From NCBI RefSeq assembly GCF_000186865.1, contig NW_008705563.1:2207758-2267847 (forward strand): a stretch of DNA of 60,090 nucleotides, written 5' to 3'. Source of the stretch: Aureococcus anophagefferens (Eukaryota > Sar > Pelagophyceae > Pelagomonadales > Pelagomonadaceae). Below, piece after piece: positions 44,817-53,800 of the stretch (position 1 is the stretch's first letter; every line of letters starts with the position of its first letter). Position numbers and translations under genes: made by a program. The notes under the pieces were generated by a model. That model was not told the DNA's origin, made no database searches, and saw nothing but the letters and a program-made list of their open reading frames with translations.

Positions 44817-45482
44817 ATGGCCGCCGATGTCGCAGCAGCAGGGGCGGCGCCGGCTGCGCCAATCGCTGAGAAGCAATGGCCGCGCGAGGTCCGCGATGAG
44901 CTGCGGGCCACAGCGCTGGTGCGCGTTGCCTCGTTCCCGAGCAAGCACAAGGCTGACACGCACAAGTGGAGCTTTGAGCAGCTGGCCCAGCTGGCGCGCT
45001 CCATCTTCCCGGAGAGTGCCGTCTATCTGCGCACGACGGACTTCTCGTGGTGGCGTGGGCACGACTCTGGGCTCGTGGTGCGAGTCCCGGGAGTGCGAGG
45101 GGACCCAGCCAGAGCAGGTGATGGGGATACCGCTGCTGCCCCGCCTGCAGCCTTCTTCGTGCTGCTCCTGCTGAACAAGGTCCGCCCCGAAATGAATTTG
45201 GGAAACGACCCCGAGACCGGCGAGCCACTGAAATGTCAAGGGAAGACGGCGGAAGAAAGCCCGGCAGGTCGGCGCCTTGACTACACGAGTCCGAACGGTG
45301 AGCTTGTGCCTTACGCTGGCTCGGGGTCGCAACCCGACAGGCGCCAGTGGGAGGACATCGGGAAGAATGATTTCGTACTGCAAGTCGGTGGCGACGGGGC
45401 GGGGCATGACGGCGTAGAGGAGTTTCTGCGGTGCGTGGGAGAGGTAGAGGGATACTCGGCGGAGTACGTGGCGAGATACTAA
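44817..45482 (+). CDS. Hypothetical protein with atypical codon use
   Basis: A 221-residue ORF from the ATG at 44817. It shows coding-like codon bias of a different type from neighbours: CTG rather than CTC for leucine, more GCC/GCT, and mixed third positions. The sequence is well mixed (KHKADTHKWSFEQLAQLARSIFPESAVYLRTTDFSWWRGHDSG, EDIGKNDFVLQVGGDG) and not low complexity, which argues for a real protein. I recognise no family. The flanks (44537-44816, 45483-45586) share the lower bias and hold no other gene. Transfer or a repeat-family origin are possible, as is a chance frame. Confidence 0.4.
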   Translation: MAADVAAAGAAPAAPIAEKQWPREVRDELRATALVRVASFPSKHKADTHKWSFEQLAQLARSIFPESAVYLRTTDFSWWRGHDSGLVVRVPGVRGDPARAGDGDTAAAPPAAFFVLLLLNKVRPEMNLGNDPETGEPLKCQGKTAEESPAGRRLDYTSPNGELVPYAGSGSQPDRRQWEDIGKNDFVLQVGGDGAGHDGVEEFLRCVGEVEGYSAEYVARY

Positions 45483-45586
45483 GCTGGCGAGGAGAGTATG
45501 GAGCCGGCAGAGCCGAGGCGTGCTCAGGCTATGGTAGCAGGCATGGTCCTTCTTAGGTCGCGCGCTCTTCGCGCGCGGCGCGCTCC

Positions 45587-46821
45587 CTAGAACGTGCGGA
45601 GGCCGATCATGTTGGCCTCGTCGCCGGGGATCTCGAGGCCGCAGAGCGGGAAGATGTCGTACTCGCGGCGTCGGCCGTCCTCCCACGTGATCTCGGGGCC
45701 CGGCGTCGTGCCCTTGGCCTCGTCCGCGACTTTGGGCTGGCACGCGAAATCGAACCACTTCGCCGACGGCCCCATGAAGACGCAGGTCTCCGGGTCGTCG
45801 GGCCCGTCGCAGTCGTTGGGCTGGCCGCTGGGGCCGTGCCAGGGCCAGGGGTCGTCCGGGGAGAAGCCCGCGGCAGACGGCGGCGCCGCGGCGCCGCGCC
45901 AGGCGATCGCGCCGTTCGGCGCGTCGTCGGCGCCGAGCCAGTGGGGCTCGGCGACGGAGCTGACGACGCGGCCCGCGGCCCCGTTGCGCGCGAGACTCGT
46001 CGGCTGCGCGAGGGCCGCGTCCGGCGAGAGCACCTTGCACGCGCGGTCCGCGGCGGACCGCGACAGGAACCGGCCCGATGAGGGTCGCGGCGCGTCGTGG
46101 CGGAGGGAGAAGAGGCAGTAGTGGCCGCCGCCCTCGGCGACGCACTCGTGGGGCAGGCCGTGGAGGAAGGGCCGCTTCCGCGGCGTGTTCTCGCCCTTGA
46201 CCGTCGTCCGCCGCATGACGCGCAATCCGCGGTCGGAGACCTGCGTGCCGTCCGCGGCGACGTGCGCCGTCGCGAGGTTGTCGACGACGGGCCGTCGTCG
46301 CGCAGCTTCTGGGTGACCTCGCGGAGCGGGACGAAGAACGTGTCGCCGCCGTCGACGGCGCTGAGGCTGTGGATGAGGGTCACGGCGTGGGGCACGGGCA
46401 CGACGTTGCCGTCGACGTGCCAGCCCTCGACGCCGACGCCCACGGCGCCGTGGGCCGCGTCGTTGGAGAACGTCGCGACGCGGTCGTCGGGGTTCGCCGG
46501 GTGCGGCGCGCGGTTCGCGTGCATCGTCTCGTTGAAGAGCTCGCCCGTCGCGAAGAACGCGCTGAAGGCGACCTGGGCCTCCCAGGGGATCGACCCCTGG
46601 TCGCGGAAGACGAGGATGCGCTCCTCGTGGAGCGTGTCCGCGAGCCAGCGCGCGTCGGCGGCGGCCCGGGCGTCGCCGGACGCGACGGACGCGAGCAACT
46701 CCACGATGTTCACGTCGCGCACCTCGCTGCCGAAGGACGGCAGCGGGTAGATCGCCGGCGGGCTCGCGGCGAGGGCGACGGGGAGCACGGCCAGGAGCAT
46801 GGCGCGAGTCGGGGCAGCCAT
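45587..46821 (-). CDS. TauD/TfdA-like dioxygenase, reading frame broken once
   Basis: The start is the ATG at 46821 (MAAPTRAMLLAVLPVALAASPPAI, a signal peptide). The first part runs to about 46294: LADTLHEERILVFRDQG, NRAPHPANPDDRVATFSN, then GWHVDGN with the Fe(II) H-x-D and GGDTFFVPLREVTQKL. The rest lies one base out of frame: VDNLATAHVAADGTQVSDRG, KRPFLHGLPHECVAEGGGHY and a Trp/Pro-rich end. Both sides read as family sequence right up to the break near 46290, which suggests a single-base indel. Alternatively a 77-base intron (GAG|GTCACC...ACGCAG|GTC) would restore the frame but remove family-like residues. It probably oxidises a small molecule in the secretory pathway. Confidence 0.6.
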
Positions 46822-46929
46822 CGTTCTCGGCGACAAGGTCCTGTTCAATGCATCGCCGACGCCAAAGCTGCCGGTGAACTCGAGATTCTCGTGCCGCCGC
46901 CTTCCGCGTCGTCGCGTGGCTACTACAAC

Positions 46930-48024
46930 ATGCTGCTGGTTCTGGCCCTCACACTCCTCGAAGCCGCGGCGCTTAGAGCGCCAATGAGTCTCATCACGAG
47001 GAAGGCGACGGCGGTCCTCGACGCGCCGGTCGCGACACGCACGACGAGCCAACCGCCGTTACCGCCTGCCGCGCCGCCGCTCGACGACGACGACCGCTAC
47101 GCCATCCCGGCGCACTGGTCCCGCGGCGCGCACGCGCAGCGCTTCGCGTCGCGCGCGTTTCCCGTCGCGCTCGCCGGCGCCGTGCTCGCCGCGCCGCGGT
47201 CGGCCGACGCCGTCGTCGCCGGCGCGTGGTCCTGGCTCCGCGCGCGGCCCTGGGCCCACGCGCCCATGTTCGAGGCCTGGACGGCGACCTTCGGCTTCGT
47301 CTTCGCCATCGTCTTCTGGTCGTCGGCGCACAAGCTGTTTTTCCGGGATGAAACGCGCGCGGCGCAGTTCCGATTCGACAAAAAGCCGCCCGTCGCGCCC
47401 TTCGAGTGGGCGGGCGAGCTCGGCTGGAGGCGCCTCTTCGGCGCTTGGCTGCCCCTGTTCGCCTACGTCGGCTCCATCAAGGCCTTCCACTGCGTCGTCC
47501 GGAAGGCGCCGCTCCCCGTCGCGCCGCCGTCGGCGCTGCGGCTGTTGGGCGAGCTCGCGGGCGGCGTCGTCGCGTACGACCTGCTCTTCGCGCCCATCCA
47601 CGCGTCCATGCACCACTGCCGCGCGCCGCGGGCGTGGCGGAACGTCCACCGTACTCATCACATCGCGCGGCCGGCGGAACGAACCGGCCGCGCGCTCGTG
47701 CCGCTCGAGACGGTGCAGCATTCCTACGCGGACGGCTTCCTCCAGGTCGCGTGCAACGTCGCCGTGCAGCGCCTGGCGACGCCGCTGCTACTCGCGTCGG
47801 GCCTCGTCTTCGCGCCGAAGCACCCCCTGAGCCGCGTGCTCCACAACCTGGTCGTGACGTTCCTGCTCGCGGAGGCGCACAGCGGCTTCGACCTGCCCTG
47901 GATGGGCCACCGCGCGTTCCCCGCGGTGATCGGCGGCGCGCGGGCCCACGACGCCCACCACGTCCACGGCGACCGCAACTTTCACCAGTTCTTCGACCTG
48001 GACGTGGGTCGGTTCCTCAAGTAA
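46930..48024 (+). CDS. Fatty-acid hydroxylase/sterol desaturase-family membrane protein
   Basis: A 364-residue protein from the ATG at 46930. The N-terminus MLLVLALTLLEAAALRAPMSL is a signal with an LRAP-like plastid cleavage context. The core has several helices and the di-iron histidine clusters in family order: HASMHH (about 223), HRTHH (about 239), and the C-terminal HDAHHVHGDRNFHQFF (about 340). Members hydroxylate or desaturate sterols, sphingolipids or carotenoids; a plastid signal would favour carotenoid or lipid substrates. This is inferred. It is divergent from the dioxygenase at 46821 with about 108 bases between starts, so the two may share control. Confidence 0.8.
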   Translation: MLLVLALTLLEAAALRAPMSLITRKATAVLDAPVATRTTSQPPLPPAAPPLDDDDRYAIPAHWSRGAHAQRFASRAFPVALAGAVLAAPRSADAVVAGAWSWLRARPWAHAPMFEAWTATFGFVFAIVFWSSAHKLFFRDETRAAQFRFDKKPPVAPFEWAGELGWRRLFGAWLPLFAYVGSIKAFHCVVRKAPLPVAPPSALRLLGELAGGVVAYDLLFAPIHASMHHCRAPRAWRNVHRTHHIARPAERTGRALVPLETVQHSYADGFLQVACNVAVQRLATPLLLASGLVFAPKHPLSRVLHNLVVTFLLAEAHSGFDLPWMGHRAFPAVIGGARAHDAHHVHGDRNFHQFFDLDVGRFLK

Positions 48025-48029
48025 CTTTA

Positions 48030-49226
48030 TTACGATGGCGGGCACAGCTTCCGGTGCTGCCAGACGACGACGCCTGCGGTCGTCACGGCCCAGCCCTCGA
48101 TGAGGATGAGGGAGATGTGCTCCTCGAAGAATAAAAAGGCCGCGACGACGAGGGCGATGTCCTTGAAGAGGCCGAAGATCGTGTAGGACACGGCGCTGAG
48201 CTTGCCGATGAACTGGAGCATGCCGTAGTTGAAGCCGAACGCGACGACGCAGTCGCACAGCAAGAGCCACCACGTCAGCTTCCCCTCCGCGAAGCAGTCG
48301 AAGTCGGCGTCCCACTCCGTCGACGCCGCGACGACGATGAGGAAGAAGGTCGACACGGGCCCGACGTAGAGCAGCGTCGTCAGCGGGTTGAGCTTGATCT
48401 CGAAGCCCGCGCGCTGCACGACCTGCAGCGCGACGTTGTAGACGCCCATGCACACGTACGCGGCGATGAGCAGCGCGCTCCCGAGGATGACGTTGTCGCT
48501 GCCGCCGGCGTCCTCCGACGCCGCCGTGACGGCGATGCCCCCGAAGATGACCACGAGGTTCACGAGCTTCCAGTGCGTGTACTCCGCCGGGTCGTACGCG
48601 CACGACACGCCGAACGTGATGGGCCCCGCGATGGGCTTGAGCATCTGCATGAAGCCCGGCGAGATGTAGAGGTAGGCCTTGTTCCCGCCCCAGAGATAAA
48701 TCGCAAAGCAGGCGCCCATGGGGATCATGTACTTGGCCCAGACCTGCGGCGCCATGTCCACGGGCTCGCACGCGCGGAAGCCGTAGATGCAGGCGTAGGC
48801 GCACGCGAACCCGAAGGCCTGCTGGAACATGGTGAGGGTCGCCGGGTAGGGGCAGAGGTCGTCGAGGATGTAGGCGTTCACGTAGATGATGAGCCCGCTC
48901 CAGACGAGCATCGTGATCGAGAGGATCGCGCACTCCCGCGTCTGCGGGTCGGCCCAGACCGCCGCCCAGAAGCCCTTGACCTTGCGCTTCTCCGCGCCGT
49001 CGATCAGCGGCGCGTCCTGCTCCTCGTCGACCTTCGCGTGCCGCCGCCCGTAGTCGGCCTCGGGCGCGACGCGGCCCTGGCGCCGCTCGAGGTAGTAGGC
49101 GACGGCGAGGACGATCGAGAGGACGACGGCGATGGTCGTGCCCCAGGTCGACGTCGCCGCGTCGATGGACCCGATGCCGATCTCGAGCGTCGTCGTGGCG
49201 AGCCGCCGCGCGAACATGGCACGCAT
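48030..49226 (-). CDS. Triose-phosphate-transporter/DMT-family solute transporter
   Basis: A 398-residue protein with about 10 helices. The drug/metabolite transporter fold is seen in SPGFMQMLKPIAGPITFGV, KLVNLVVIFGGIAVTAASE, LLIAAYVCMGVYNVALQVVQR and the C-terminal FNYGMLQFIGKLSAVSYTIFGLFKDIALVVAAFLFFEE, where S-x-x-T-x-x-x-x-x-x-K-D is the TPT/SLC35E-type motif. It is likely to exchange phosphorylated or nucleotide-linked sugars across a Golgi or plastid membrane. The N-terminus has an extra helix (TTIAVVLSIVLAVAYYLERRQ) and a charged loop. Its stop lies five bases from the convergent hydroxylase gene. Confidence 0.82.
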   Translation of the reverse strand: MRAMFARRLATTTLEIGIGSIDAATSTWGTTIAVVLSIVLAVAYYLERRQGRVAPEADYGRRHAKVDEEQDAPLIDGAEKRKVKGFWAAVWADPQTRECAILSITMLVWSGLIIYVNAYILDDLCPYPATLTMFQQAFGFACAYACIYGFRACEPVDMAPQVWAKYMIPMGACFAIYLWGGNKAYLYISPGFMQMLKPIAGPITFGVSCAYDPAEYTHWKLVNLVVIFGGIAVTAASEDAGGSDNVILGSALLIAAYVCMGVYNVALQVVQRAGFEIKLNPLTTLLYVGPVSTFFLIVVAASTEWDADFDCFAEGKLTWWLLLCDCVVAFGFNYGMLQFIGKLSAVSYTIFGLFKDIALVVAAFLFFEEHISLILIEGWAVTTAGVVVWQHRKLCPPS

Positions 49227-49278
49227 CGTGCTCCCCCGGGAATGGGCAGCTTCGCAAGATTGATGTTGCTAGACGTCT

Positions 49279-50820
49279 TCAACTTAACCCCCGCGCGTCG
49301 GCGAGGTCGAGGCAGAGCCGCGCGTCGAGCGCCGCGTAGGCGAGCTGGCTCGCGGACAGCGGCCGCCGGTCCCATTCGGAGCACTGCTCGGCCTTGTCGA
49401 CGTAGAGCCCGAGCGTCGCCGCCGCGGTCCGCTGGAGAGACGGCTGCTGCGCGCGGGGGGGCTGGAGGTCCACGACGTTGCGCCAGTTGTGGCCGCCGCC
49501 GATGAGCCGCAGGTCCTCGCGCGTCGCGTAGCCGTAGAGGAAGGGGAGGTTGTTGAGATCCTCGAGCAGGCGCGCGTAGGCGTCGGCGTAGGCGCCGTCG
49601 CCGCGGCGCGCGTCGACGACGAAGGTGCGGCCGCCGTCGAGCGCGACCTGGAGCGTCGCGAGGCCCCCGGCCGCTGAGAACTCTGCGTCGAAGCCCGCGC
49701 GGCGCGCGCCGCGGAGCGCGGCCCGCGCGGCGTCGAGGCCGGCGACGTCGTCGACCCAGGTCGCGGGCGCCGCGAGCGCGGCCCGCGGCAGGGTCGCGTC
49801 GACCGGCGGCGCCGGTGCGACGTCGTCTGCCCTGGGGCGGCGCGTGCGCGGCGGCGGCGGCGGTGGCGGCGGCGGTCCGTCGTCGAGCGCCCGGCGCCCG
49901 AGGCGGGCGGCGAGGCGCGACGCTCGCTCGGGCGCCTCCAATACCTCCACCGCTTCGCGGAGGTCCGCGCAGCCTTCGAGCGTGGTGGCGACGTCGGCGA
50001 TCCAGGCGCCCTGGTAGCCGACCCAGGCGCCGGCGACGCGCTCCAACGCCGCCGCGAGGTCGTCGGCGCCGCGGCAGGCGCGGCAGGCGGCTGCGAGGGC
50101 CTCGGCGTCCGCCGGTCTCTCCGAAGACGCGACGAACGGCGCCTTCGGCCGCGGCCGCTGCTTCGGCGGCGCCTCGACGACGGCGTCGGGGTTCTTCCGC
50201 GCGAAGGCGCCGTGCCGCGAGGCCTTGGTCGTCGGATTTACCGCGACGTCGACGACGGCGTCCTCGGGCGTCAGCTCGCGCTCGAGGAACCGCGCGTCCA
50301 GGTCGCCGTAGACCAAGCCGTCGCCGTGGCTCGCGCGGTAGTTGCGCCAGGGCCGGCCGTCGCGCTCCTCGGCGGCGACGACGGCCGCGTAGGTCGCGTC
50401 GCTCACGTGGCTGAGGGCCAGGGTGCGCACGCTTTGACCTTTGTTATTGACAATCTTCGTCGCCGCGCCCGCCTCGAGCAGCCTCAGCACGGTCTCGTCG
50501 CGGCAGCGCGTCACGGCGAAGAACAGGGGCGTCTTGCCGTAGGAGAACTCGCCCGTGGCCGCGGCGTCGACGCCGCAGCCAAAGTCCAGCAGCACGCCGA
50601 CGTTGTCCGGGTGGCCCCGCCACGCGGCGAAGTGCACCGCGCTCTTGCCGGAGCCGTCGGCCGCGGCCTCGATGGCCGCCGCGTCCCAGCCCTCGGTGCG
50701 CAGCGCCGCGGCGAGCGCCTCCGGGCTGTCGCCGCCGGCGAGGCGCCGCAGCGCGCCGCCGGACCGCCGCGGCTCCGAGCCGGCGCTCATGACGAGGGCG
50801 CGGGCCAGCGCGAGGCGCAT
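49279..50820 (-). CDS. Ankyrin repeats fused to a DEDDy 3'-5' exonuclease
   Basis: The start is an ATG at 50820 (or MSAGSEPRR at 50790, which would avoid sharing bases with the opposite ATG). The N-terminal half has ankyrin units (GKSAVHFAAWRGHPDNVGVLLDFG, GKTPLFFAVTRCRDETVLRLLEAGA). The C-terminal half is an exonuclease of the WRN/EXD2/Nibbler type: motif I AGFDAEFSA (about 375), motif II ATREDLRLI with its Asp, and motif III LSASQLAYAALDARL (about 495), preceded by NVVDLQPPRA and LGLYVDKAEQCSEWDRRPL. The catalytic D, E, D and D (Tyr-type) are all present. It may trim RNA or DNA ends. A polyproline stretch separates the two halves. Confidence 0.8.
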   Translation of the reverse strand: MRLALARALVMSAGSEPRRSGGALRRLAGGDSPEALAAALRTEGWDAAAIEAAADGSGKSAVHFAAWRGHPDNVGVLLDFGCGVDAAATGEFSYGKTPLFFAVTRCRDETVLRLLEAGAATKIVNNKGQSVRTLALSHVSDATYAAVVAAEERDGRPWRNYRASHGDGLVYGDLDARFLERELTPEDAVVDVAVNPTTKASRHGAFARKNPDAVVEAPPKQRPRPKAPFVASSERPADAEALAAACRACRGADDLAAALERVAGAWVGYQGAWIADVATTLEGCADLREAVEVLEAPERASRLAARLGRRALDDGPPPPPPPPPRTRRPRADDVAPAPPVDATLPRAALAAPATWVDDVAGLDAARAALRGARRAGFDAEFSAAGGLATLQVALDGGRTFVVDARRGDGAYADAYARLLEDLNNLPFLYGYATREDLRLIGGGHNWRNVVDLQPPRAQQPSLQRTAAATLGLYVDKAEQCSEWDRRPLSASQLAYAALDARLCLDLADARGLS

Positions 50821-52233
50821 GCGAGAGCTCACGGACAGCTCATGCTCTCGCAGTGCATCTCTGCCTCACCAAGTTCAACTCGAAGAGCGCGCTTCTCGGC
50901 GCTCTCCGGGACGCGATAGCCGAGAGGAACGCGACCCTGGGGCAGCAAACCTGGCGTCGGAAACCTTCATCGGCGGTCTGCGATCTCTCGTGTTAGGCGA
51001 CCCGAACCTGCGCTTCCGGGATAGCCTGAACCTCTGTCCCCGCGGCACCGAGGAACCCGAGCCTTCCCGGGCGCTCCCACCGCCGCCGCCGCCGCCCCTC
51101 GCCACCCGCCGGCCCGCCGAGGCCCCCAGCGCGCCGGCGGCAGTTCCGGAGGAGCCCGAGGCGCCGGAGCCGGAGGAGCCGGCCGAGGAGCCGGAGGAGG
51201 CGGCCGAGGCGCCGGCGGCGCCGGAGCCGCCGGCCGCCGCCTTGGACGCGTCGCTCCCGCGGGTCCTCGAGTCGCCGCGGCCGTCGGAGTCGCCGCCGCG
51301 GCCGTCGGAGTCGCCGCCGCGGCCGTCGGAGTCGCCGCCGCGGCCGTCGTGCTCCTCCCCTCGCCCGTCGGAGCGCGCGCGCATCCGGGACGCGCTGAGC
51401 GGCGACGCGCCTCCGACGTACGCGGCCGCGGTCGAGGAGGAAGCGCTCGTGGCCCGGCGGCGGCCCGGCGACGACGGCCTCGCGACGTCGTCGGCCGCGA
51501 TCGGCCACGGCGTGCTCCAGGCCCAGGCGCTCCGGTCCTTCGAGGCGCAGCGGCGCGGCGTCGGGGCCGACGAGGCGCTCGCGCGCCAGCTCCGGGCGTC
51601 GCTCGACGTCTCGGCCGCCGCGCGCCAGATCTCCCAGAGCGACTTCGTGCTCCAGGAGGCGACCCTCGAGGGCCGGTCCGACAGCTGGATCGCGCGCGAG
51701 CTCGGCGACTCCGCGAGCCTCGCCGCGACGACCGCGGAGATCCTCCGGCCGTCGACGGCGCGGCGCGCGACGTCCGACGAGGGCCTCGGCGTCCGGCGGA
51801 CGCGACTCCCGCGACCGGCTGAACGACTTCGGCCTCCGGGAGCACGAGGTCGCGGGCGACGGCAACTGCCAGTGCCGCGCGCCGGCGCACCAGCTCGCGG
51901 CGGACGTCGAGCGGCGCGGCGAGGTCCGCGCGCGCGTCGCGCGCCGGCTCGCGCTCGAGCGCGAGCGCTACGAGGACTTCTGCGTCGTCGACGAGGCCTC
52001 GGTCGACGCCGACTTCGACGGCTTCGTGCGGCGCATGGCCAAGGACGCGGAGTGGGGCGACAACGTGACGCTCCAGGCCGCGGCCGACGCGTACGGGGTC
52101 TACGCGTGCCTCGACGTCCTACGCCGAGCGCGGCATCCTCCGCGTCGAGCCCAAGGCGCCGCCGGCGCACGCGCGGACCATCTGGGTCGCCTTCTGGGCC
52201 GAGGTCCACTACTCCTCCATCATGCCCGCGTAG
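50819..52233 (+). CDS. OTU-type cysteine protease, broken by two frame changes
   Basis: The first segment (50819 to about 51800) is Pro/Glu-rich, with SESPPRP repeats and then a helical part (RDALSGDAPPTYAAAVEEEALVARRRPG, RQLRASLDVSAAARQISQSDF). The OTU domain follows in another frame: RLNDFGLREHEVAGDGNCQCRA (catalytic Cys context near 51857) to ADAYGVYACL. Its end is in a third frame: SYAERGILRVEP...RTIWVAFWAEVHYSSIMPA with the catalytic His. No GT..AG introns of reasonable size explain the shifts near 51800 and 52113. Either it is a decaying deubiquitinase or two indels are assembly errors. The start is uncertain because it shares bases with the opposite gene's ATG. Confidence 0.55.
51279..51349 (+). 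repeat. 21-base tandem repeat encoding SESPPRP
   Basis: About three and a half in-frame copies of GCCGTCGGAGTCGCCGCCGC-type units lie in the low-complexity N-terminal part of the OTU gene. Confidence 0.7.
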
Positions 52234-52249
52234 GAAACGGCCCTTACAC

Positions 52250-53578
52250 CTAGAGCTTGTCGCGGAGGACCTTCGCGTGCTCGAGCAGGCCCTCCTCGTG
52301 CTCCTCGTCGGGCCCCATGTCCTTGAGCATGGCCTCGTAGGCGTCGAGGTGGGTTCGCGCGTCGTCGGGCTTGTCGTCGTTGGCGAGGGCGATGGCGTAG
52401 TTGAGGCGCGTCGTGTAGTCGTCGGCGAGCTTGAGCGACTTGTCGAAGGCCGCGAACGCGTTCGCCGCGTCGTCCATCTTCGACAGCGCGACGCCGAGGT
52501 ACATGTAGGACTGGGCGTAGTCGCCCTTGAGGTTGATGGACGTGTTGAAGTGGTGGAAGGCCGACGCGTACTGCTCCGTGTGCAGGTGCACGAGCCCCAG
52601 ATTGAAGGAGATGATCCACTCGAAGGGGTCGTAGTAGAGCGCGCGCTTGAGGCAGGACACGGCGGCGACGTTCTTGCCCTTGCCGAAGAGGGCCATGCCG
52701 ATGTTGTTCCAGAGCTGGGCGCTGTGGGGCGTCTGCACCGCGGCGACGCGGTACTTGTGGAGCGCGACGTCCATGTCCTTGTTGTCCTGGATGATGGACC
52801 CGGCCGCTAAGATCGCCTTCGGGTTCTTCGGGTCGTGGGTCAACGAGTTGCCCAGGAAGTCGAAGGCGCGCTGGTGCTCGTTGAGGCGCAGGTAGGTCAG
52901 CCCGATGGTGCACAGCAGCTCGGGGTTCTCGGGGCTGAAGTCGAGCGCGTCCTGGTAGACCCGGAGCGCCTCCTTGTGGTTGCCCATCTGCTGGTAGACC
53001 TTGCCGAGCTGCATGAAGGTCGCGTCGTGGCGCCCGATGCCGTTGGCCCGCGTGAAGGCCTCGATGGCCTTGTCGTACTGCTTCAGGTACGCGTGGCAGA
53101 GGCCCGAGTTGTGCCAGAGCTCCCAGTCGTTGCCGTCGCCCGCGTCCGCGCGGCCGCCGTCGGAGCTCGACCGCTGCATGTCCGCCGACATCTCCCGCGC
53201 CTGCTTGTAGACGCCCAGCGCCGCCTTGTGCTTGCCCAGGAGGTAGAGGCTGTGGCCGACCTGCTTCAGGTTCGCGACGTTCGACGGGTTCAGGCACGTC
53301 GCGCTCTGGAACAGCGTCAAACTCTCCTGGATCTTGCCCTGCTGGCGCATGATGAGCGCCTTGATGTAGAGCGGGTACTCGTTCAGGCCCCCGCTCTCCT
53401 CGAGGGCCTGCTCGACGACCTTGAGGCACTCCCCGAACTCCTGGCGGCCGTACAAAAGGCTGATGAGCCAATTGAACCGCTCCGGCGACTTGAAGACCTC
53501 CTTCTTCTTGCGCATACCCGGCTTGGCGTCGGCCATGCGCTCGCTGCGCGGGGACCGCGCCTCGCCGGGGTACCGCAT
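52250..53578 (-). CDS. BBS4: Bardet-Biedl syndrome 4 protein (BBSome TPR subunit)
   Basis: A 442-residue protein; a second in-frame ATG at 53536 (MADAKPG) may be the true start. It is built of about ten TPRs across its length. Family-specific segments are FNWLISLLYGRQEFGECLKVVEQALEESGGLNEYPLYIKALIMRQQGKIQESLTLFQ, LKQVGHSLYLLGKHKAALGVY, FSPENPELLCTIGLTYLRL, KAILAAGSIIQDNKDMDVALHKYRV and SAQLWNNIGMALFGKGKNVAAVSCLKRALYYDPFEWIISFNLGLVH. These match BBS4 in order and spacing. BBS4 is a core BBSome subunit that moves membrane proteins in cilia, so the organism is expected to build a cilium or flagellum at some stage. It seems complete and intronless. Confidence 0.9.
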   Translation of the reverse strand: MRYPGEARSPRSERMADAKPGMRKKKEVFKSPERFNWLISLLYGRQEFGECLKVVEQALEESGGLNEYPLYIKALIMRQQGKIQESLTLFQSATCLNPSNVANLKQVGHSLYLLGKHKAALGVYKQAREMSADMQRSSSDGGRADAGDGNDWELWHNSGLCHAYLKQYDKAIEAFTRANGIGRHDATFMQLGKVYQQMGNHKEALRVYQDALDFSPENPELLCTIGLTYLRLNEHQRAFDFLGNSLTHDPKNPKAILAAGSIIQDNKDMDVALHKYRVAAVQTPHSAQLWNNIGMALFGKGKNVAAVSCLKRALYYDPFEWIISFNLGLVHLHTEQYASAFHHFNTSINLKGDYAQSYMYLGVALSKMDDAANAFAAFDKSLKLADDYTTRLNYAIALANDDKPDDARTHLDAYEAMLKDMGPDEEHEEGLLEHAKVLRDKL

Positions 53579-53800
53579 CGGCGGCCCACAACCGCGGGCA
53601 GCTTTATGTTTTGTCGGCCGTGTTGCCCTTCATCGACGACGGTGCACTTTTGCTGACAGCATCGATGCGCGCGCGTTCCCGCCCGGAATCTCGCTGAACG
53701 CAGCGACGAACGCAGCGCCGCAACACCACAACATGCGCCCTGAATCTCGCTAAACGCAGCGACGAACGCAGCAACCACAACAGCGCAGAACCGCTCGACG

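Noticed and set aside
50555..52810. A single 751-codon gene covering the OTU region and beyond
   Set aside because: Its last third is antisense to BBS4 and loses family sequence. The OTU motifs lie in other frames.
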